Shown in pieces: positions 61,193-64,000 of a DNA stretch of 64,000 nt. The first letter of the stretch is position 1; each line of letters begins with the position of its first letter. Below the pieces are notes generated by a model. It had not been told where the DNA came from, did not search any database, and saw only the letters and a list, made by a program, of their open reading frames with translations. The translations under genes and the position numbers were made by a program. This DNA is from Arthrobacter sp. U41. GTDB lineage: Bacteria > Actinomycetota > Actinomycetes > Actinomycetales > Micrococcaceae. The stretch lies in NCBI RefSeq assembly GCF_007679325.1, contig NZ_VEGI01000001.1, positions 1,116,001 through 1,180,000 of the forward strand. Direction: 5' to 3'.

Positions 61193-61567
61193 CTAGCGCG
61201 TCTTCTTCTTGCCTGCGACGGTGCGCTTGGGGCCCTTGCGGGTACGCGCGTTGGTCTTCGTGCGCTGACCGCGTACGGGCAGGCCCTTACGGTGGCGAAT
61301 ACCTTCGTAGCTGCCGATTTCAACCTTGCGGCGGATATCTGCTGCTACTTCGCGGCGAAGGTCACCCTCAACCTTGTAGTTGCCTTCAATGTAGTCACGC
61401 AGCTGGACGAGCTCGGCGTCGGACAGGTCCTTGACCCGAACGTCCGCGCTGATGCCGGTGGCAGCCAGGGTTTCGTGTGCACGGGTCTTGCCCACGCCGT
61501 AGATGTAAGTAAGCGCAATTTCCAGCCGCTTTTCGCGGGGAATGTCTACGCCAGCGAGACGAGCCAT
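61193..61567 (-). CDS. rpsM: 30S ribosomal protein S13
   Basis: 124 residues. [19 protein letters not shown] is the canonical start, followed by [16 protein letters not shown] and the tail [20 protein letters not shown] that contacts tRNA. A longer upstream reading is ignored. It lies 182 bp from rpmJ; I see no gene in that gap. Confidence 0.98.
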   Translation of the reverse strand: MARLAGVDIPREKRLEIALTYIYGVGKTRAHETLAATGISADVRVKDLSDAELVQLRDYIEGNYKVEGDLRREVAADIRRKVEIGSYEGIRHRKGLPVRGQRTKTNARTRKGPKRTVAGKKKTR

Positions 61568-61749
61568 AGTGGCAGTGCTCCTTGAATAAACCGGAGGTCG
61601 TAGGCAGTACACCCGCACGTTCCGTACGGCCCCAGCCTCCGACCGGGGGTTAGCTGTCCGGACTCGTTAGTGCTCAATGTCCCAGATCAGCTTGTGCTGC
61701 CTTTATTTACTTGCGTGGGTTAGCAACCCAGGATTTCCCGAAAGGGAAA

Positions 61750-61863
61750 TTAGCCCTGGCGCTGCTTGTGGCGCGGGTTCTCGCAGATCACCATGACCCG
61801 GCCATTACGGCGGATCACTTTGCACTTTTCGCAGATCTGCTTGACGCTCGGCTTGACCTTCAT
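61750..61863 (-). CDS. rpmJ: 50S ribosomal protein L36
   Basis: 37 residues, full length. [20 protein letters not shown] is followed by a segment with further Cys and His ([13 protein letters not shown]). The C-x2-C and C-x4-H zinc-binding pattern is intact. It lies between infA and rpsM, the standard place. Confidence 0.98.
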   Translation of the reverse strand: MKVKPSVKQICEKCKVIRRNGRVMVICENPRHKQRQG

Positions 61864-61932
61864 GGCATTCCTTTGCGTGTTGCAGTTGGTCAGCTGGACC
61901 GGCCTTCGGCTGTTGCTCTGGCCGCCCAGTGC

Positions 61933-62154
61933 TTATTTGTAGCGGTAGACGATACGACCACGTGTCAGGTCGTACGGGCTCAGCTCCACCACTACCCGGT
62001 CCTCAGGGAGAATCCTGATGTAGTGCTGGCGCATCTTTCCAGAGATGTGTGCCAGAACGATGTGCTTGTTGGTGAGCTCAACGCGAAACATCGCATTGGG
62101 CAGCGCCTCAGTCACAACGCCCTCGATCTCAATGACCCCGTCCTTCTTGGCCAT
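61933..62154 (-). CDS. infA: Translation initiation factor IF-1
   Basis: 73 residues. Single OB-fold protein: [20 protein letters not shown], then the RNA-contacting [19 protein letters not shown] and the end [13 protein letters not shown]. The ATG is chosen by family length; an extended reading upstream is not supported. Confidence 0.98.
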   Translation of the reverse strand: MAKKDGVIEIEGVVTEALPNAMFRVELTNKHIVLAHISGKMRQHYIRILPEDRVVVELSPYDLTRGRIVYRYK

Positions 62155-62283
62155 ACCCTCCGCTAACTGTCGTTTGCCGCAGCCCTCCGGCTTGCACCGA
62201 AAATGACCGCGGACGTTTTTTGATTGATTGGCTGAAGCCTCCCGGCCACAAAAGGGCACAACAGGGCAGACAACCAACAGACA

Positions 62284-62313
62284 ACACTACGCCATTACGG
62301 GCCGAATGTTAAA
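62284..62313 (-). promoter_or_regulatory. Possible promoter for infA-rpmJ-rpsM-rpsK-rpoA-rplQ
   Basis: On the minus strand, TTTAAC (62308-62313) and TAGTGT (62284-62289) are 18 bases apart in a local AT-rich stretch about 130 bp upstream of infA. The gap between the hydrolase gene and infA is long enough for a promoter. The match to consensus is partial. Confidence 0.4.
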
Positions 62314-62332
62314 TCCAGCAATCGTAGCGCAC

Positions 62333-63376
62333 TCAGCGGCCGTATGCACCAAATTCGCCCGCCGGCGTGCTCACGGACTCCGCGCAGCCGATCCCGTCAA
62401 GGATGGCGAGGCGCACGACGTCGGCTGCCGCGCTCTGCAGGGTGATGAGACTCACCTGCCGGGCGGCCTCGCTGCTGCGGTCCAGCGCAAGCGCTCCGGT
62501 GGCGAGGCAGAAGACGGTGTCCCCGTCCGCCAGGGTGTGGCTGGGATCCAGCGCCCGGGCCAGGCCTGCGTGGGCGGCCGATGCCGTGCGTTTACATTCG
62601 GCCTTGTCCAGGATGGCGTTCGTGGCGACGACGACGAGGGTCGTGTTGAGCGCGGGCGGCGCCGTAGCGCCGGCGCCGTCGTCTGCGACTTTAGCCTCGC
62701 CTCCCGAGCCAGCAGCCGCAACCCTCTGCGTGCTCGCTCCTTCGTCGCTTAGACGCACGCTGCCGGGTTCCGTCCGCTTGCTCGATGTGCCGAAGGGCAG
62801 TCCCAGCGCGTTGACTACTGCTAGCGCTCCTACAACAACAGAGCCCTCGCCGGAGATGTTTTCCAGGGTGATGGAGGCTGTGCCTACTCCCCCTTTGTAT
62901 TTTCCTCGGCCGATGAGGGCTCCGGTACCGGCGCCTACGTTGCCGCGTTCGACGTCGTGCTGGATCTTGCGGGCGGCGGCGTCCGCCGTGGCCGCGTAGC
63001 CCATGGCCGCGTCGGGGCGGGCGGCGAAGTCGCCGCCGCGGCCGAGGTCGAAGATCGCCGCGGCCGGAACGATCGGGACCACTCCGCCGGCAACGGCGAA
63101 GCCCCGGCCGTTTTCCTCGCACCACTGCTGGGCGCCGTGGGCGGCGGCGAGGCCGAAGGCGCTTCCCCCGGTGAGCACCACGGCGTCCACGGTATGGGTC
63201 AGGGTGGTCGGATCAAGGGCGTCGGTCTCGTGCGTCCCCGGACCGCCGCCCCGGACATCTACGGACCCCACCGTCCCGGCTGGAGGCAGCACCACGGTCA
63301 CCCCGGTCAGCCAGCCGTCGCCGGCCCGGCCGGCATGGCCCACCCTCAGTCCCGGAACGTCCGTAATTGCAGTCAT
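62333..63376 (-). CDS. P1/S58-family N-terminal-nucleophile hydrolase (NylC/DmpA-like)
   Basis: 347 residues. These enzymes cleave themselves to free a catalytic Thr or Ser and then hydrolyse small amides: DmpA is an aminopeptidase, NylC a nylon-oligomer hydrolase. Here the self-cleavage site is probably between Asn244 and Thr245 in ALNTTLVVVATNA, the same Asn-Thr pair as in NylC. VGSVDVRGGGPGTHETDAL, VVLTGGSAFGLAAAHG and GGVGTASITLENISG match the family. A Ser/Glu/Gly-rich loop (about 200-240) precedes the cleavage site. It sits between map and infA. The natural substrate is unknown. Confidence 0.88.
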   Translation of the reverse strand: MTAITDVPGLRVGHAGRAGDGWLTGVTVVLPPAGTVGSVDVRGGGPGTHETDALDPTTLTHTVDAVVLTGGSAFGLAAAHGAQQWCEENGRGFAVAGGVVPIVPAAAIFDLGRGGDFAARPDAAMGYAATADAAARKIQHDVERGNVGAGTGALIGRGKYKGGVGTASITLENISGEGSVVVGALAVVNALGLPFGTSSKRTEPGSVRLSDEGASTQRVAAAGSGGEAKVADDGAGATAPPALNTTLVVVATNAILDKAECKRTASAAHAGLARALDPSHTLADGDTVFCLATGALALDRSSEAARQVSLITLQSAAADVVRLAILDGIGCAESVSTPAGEFGAYGR

Positions 63377-63441
63377 GGGTCCATTGTGCGCCTTCCGGAA
63401 CCTCGGCTGTCGCGCCGCGGTGGGTGCGCCGCGTTGGGGCC

Positions 63442-64000
63442 TTAGGGAATCGGGACGGGCACGACGCCGAGCGGGGCCAGTTTCGCCGCTCCCCCGTCCG
63501 GGGCGGACAGCACCCAGATGCCCTTCTCGTGGACCGCGACGGAGTGCTCCCACTGGCAGGACCGTTTGCTGTCCGTGGTCACAACGGTCCAGTCGTCGTC
63601 CAGCACGGCTGTTTCGATGCTCCCGCGGACCAGCATCGGTTCGATGGCCAGGCAGAGCCCGGGCCGGATCTTGGGACCGCGGTGGTTGGTGCGGTAGTTC
63701 GGCACATCCGGGGCCATGTGCATCTCGGAGCCGATCCCGTGGCCCACGTAGTCCTCGAGGATGCCCAGGGCCTTTCCGGGCACGGAGGAGACGTAGTCGT
63801 CCACGGCGTTGCCGATGTCGCCGACGAACTTCCCGGTCGCCAGGGCGGCGATCCCGTGCCACATGGCCGCCTCGGTGACGTCGGAGAGCCGCTGGTCTTC
63901 AGGGTCCGCGGTGCCCACGATCACGGTGCGGGCAGAGTCGGAGTGCCAGCCGTCCAGGATGGCGCCGCCGTCGATGGAGAGGATGTCACCGTCCTGCAGG
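63442..64000 (-). CDS. map: Type I methionine aminopeptidase (C-terminal part, cut by window edge)
   Basis: About 186 codons are present; the N-terminal part lies beyond the right edge. Removes the initiator Met from new proteins. The metal ligands are visible: Asp in DGWHSDSARTV, His in DYVGHGIGSEMHMAP, Glu in CLAIEPMLVRGS and Glu in CQWEHSVAV. The tail GVVPVPIP ends the protein. It is upstream of the NylC-like gene on the same strand, 65 bp apart. Confidence 0.96.
   Translation of the reverse strand, partial: LQDGDILSIDGGAILDGWHSDSARTVIVGTADPEDQRLSDVTEAAMWHGIAALATGKFVGDIGNAVDDYVSSVPGKALGILEDYVGHGIGSEMHMAPDVPNYRTNHRGPKIRPGLCLAIEPMLVRGSIETAVLDDDWTVVTTDSKRSCQWEHSVAVHEKGIWVLSAPDGGAAKLAPLGVVPVPIP

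Noticed and set aside
61568..61749. Possible gene or RNA between rpmJ and rpsM
   Set aside because: No open frame with coding character and no tRNA-like or stable fold that I could recognise.

Overview
The window is chromosomal DNA of a high-GC Gram-positive bacterium, most likely Arthrobacter or a close relative (Pseudarthrobacter, Paenarthrobacter) in the Micrococcaceae. The evidence is very high GC with many GTG starts, mycothiol genes (mshA plus a short actinobacterial inositol-phosphate synthase), groES under paired CIRCE operators, the glgX-treY-treZ trehalose route, and a ribosomal cluster map / infA / rpmJ / rpsM / rpsK / rpoA / rplQ / truA. I see no phage, no insertion sequence with a transposase, no CRISPR array, no rRNA and no tRNA.

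Layout. 1-1.1 kb: the 5' end of groEL, groES and a CIRCE-controlled promoter, followed by an intergenic repeat. 1.1-6.8 kb: small membrane protein, THUMP-like methyltransferase, shikimate-dehydrogenase-like enzyme, NagZ-like lipoprotein and a YbdK-type carboxylate-amine ligase. 6.9-11.2 kb: an overlapping operon alr-tsaE-tsaB-rimI-tsaD for D-alanine and the tRNA t6A modification. 11.4-15.8 kb: a divergent PfkB kinase / GH4 glycosidase pair and a GH5 lipoprotein. 16-17.8 kb: a YcgR/YcgQ-type permease system whose permease is split in two. 18.5-23.3 kb: mshA, fhs and ino1, with a decayed DUF559 gene framed by two related palindromes. 23.4-30.9 kb: glgX-treY-treZ-aldo/keto reductase, converting glycogen or maltodextrin to trehalose. 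31-38.4 kb: NAD(P)HX repair enzyme, acpS, glmS, coaA, a Tat-type VanY-like lipoprotein and glmM. GlmS and GlmM supply amino-sugar phosphate for the cell wall.

38.4-55.1 kb: rplM-rpsI, then a single prepilin peptidase and two complete tandem tad (Flp pilus) loci. Both have the order flp-tadE-tadG-cpaB-cpaE(tadZ)-tadA(cpaF)-tadB-tadC, similar gene overlaps and a hairpin after flp. They are diverged paralogues that probably share one peptidase.

55.1-58 kb: an Hpt-like protein lacking the phospho-accepting histidine, an OmpR-type regulator and a divergent sensor kinase. A tandem 11-bp repeat of OmpR-box type lies in front of the kinase. 58-64 kb: the truA-to-map translation cluster, with a NylC/DmpA-like self-cleaving hydrolase between map and infA.

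The most unusual items are the palindrome-DUF559-palindrome unit, the doubled tad locus with its His-less Hpt neighbour and candidate regulator boxes, the split permease, and the GH5 enzyme with a large domain inserted between its catalytic residues. Functional calls rest on motif recognition. No database search was possible.
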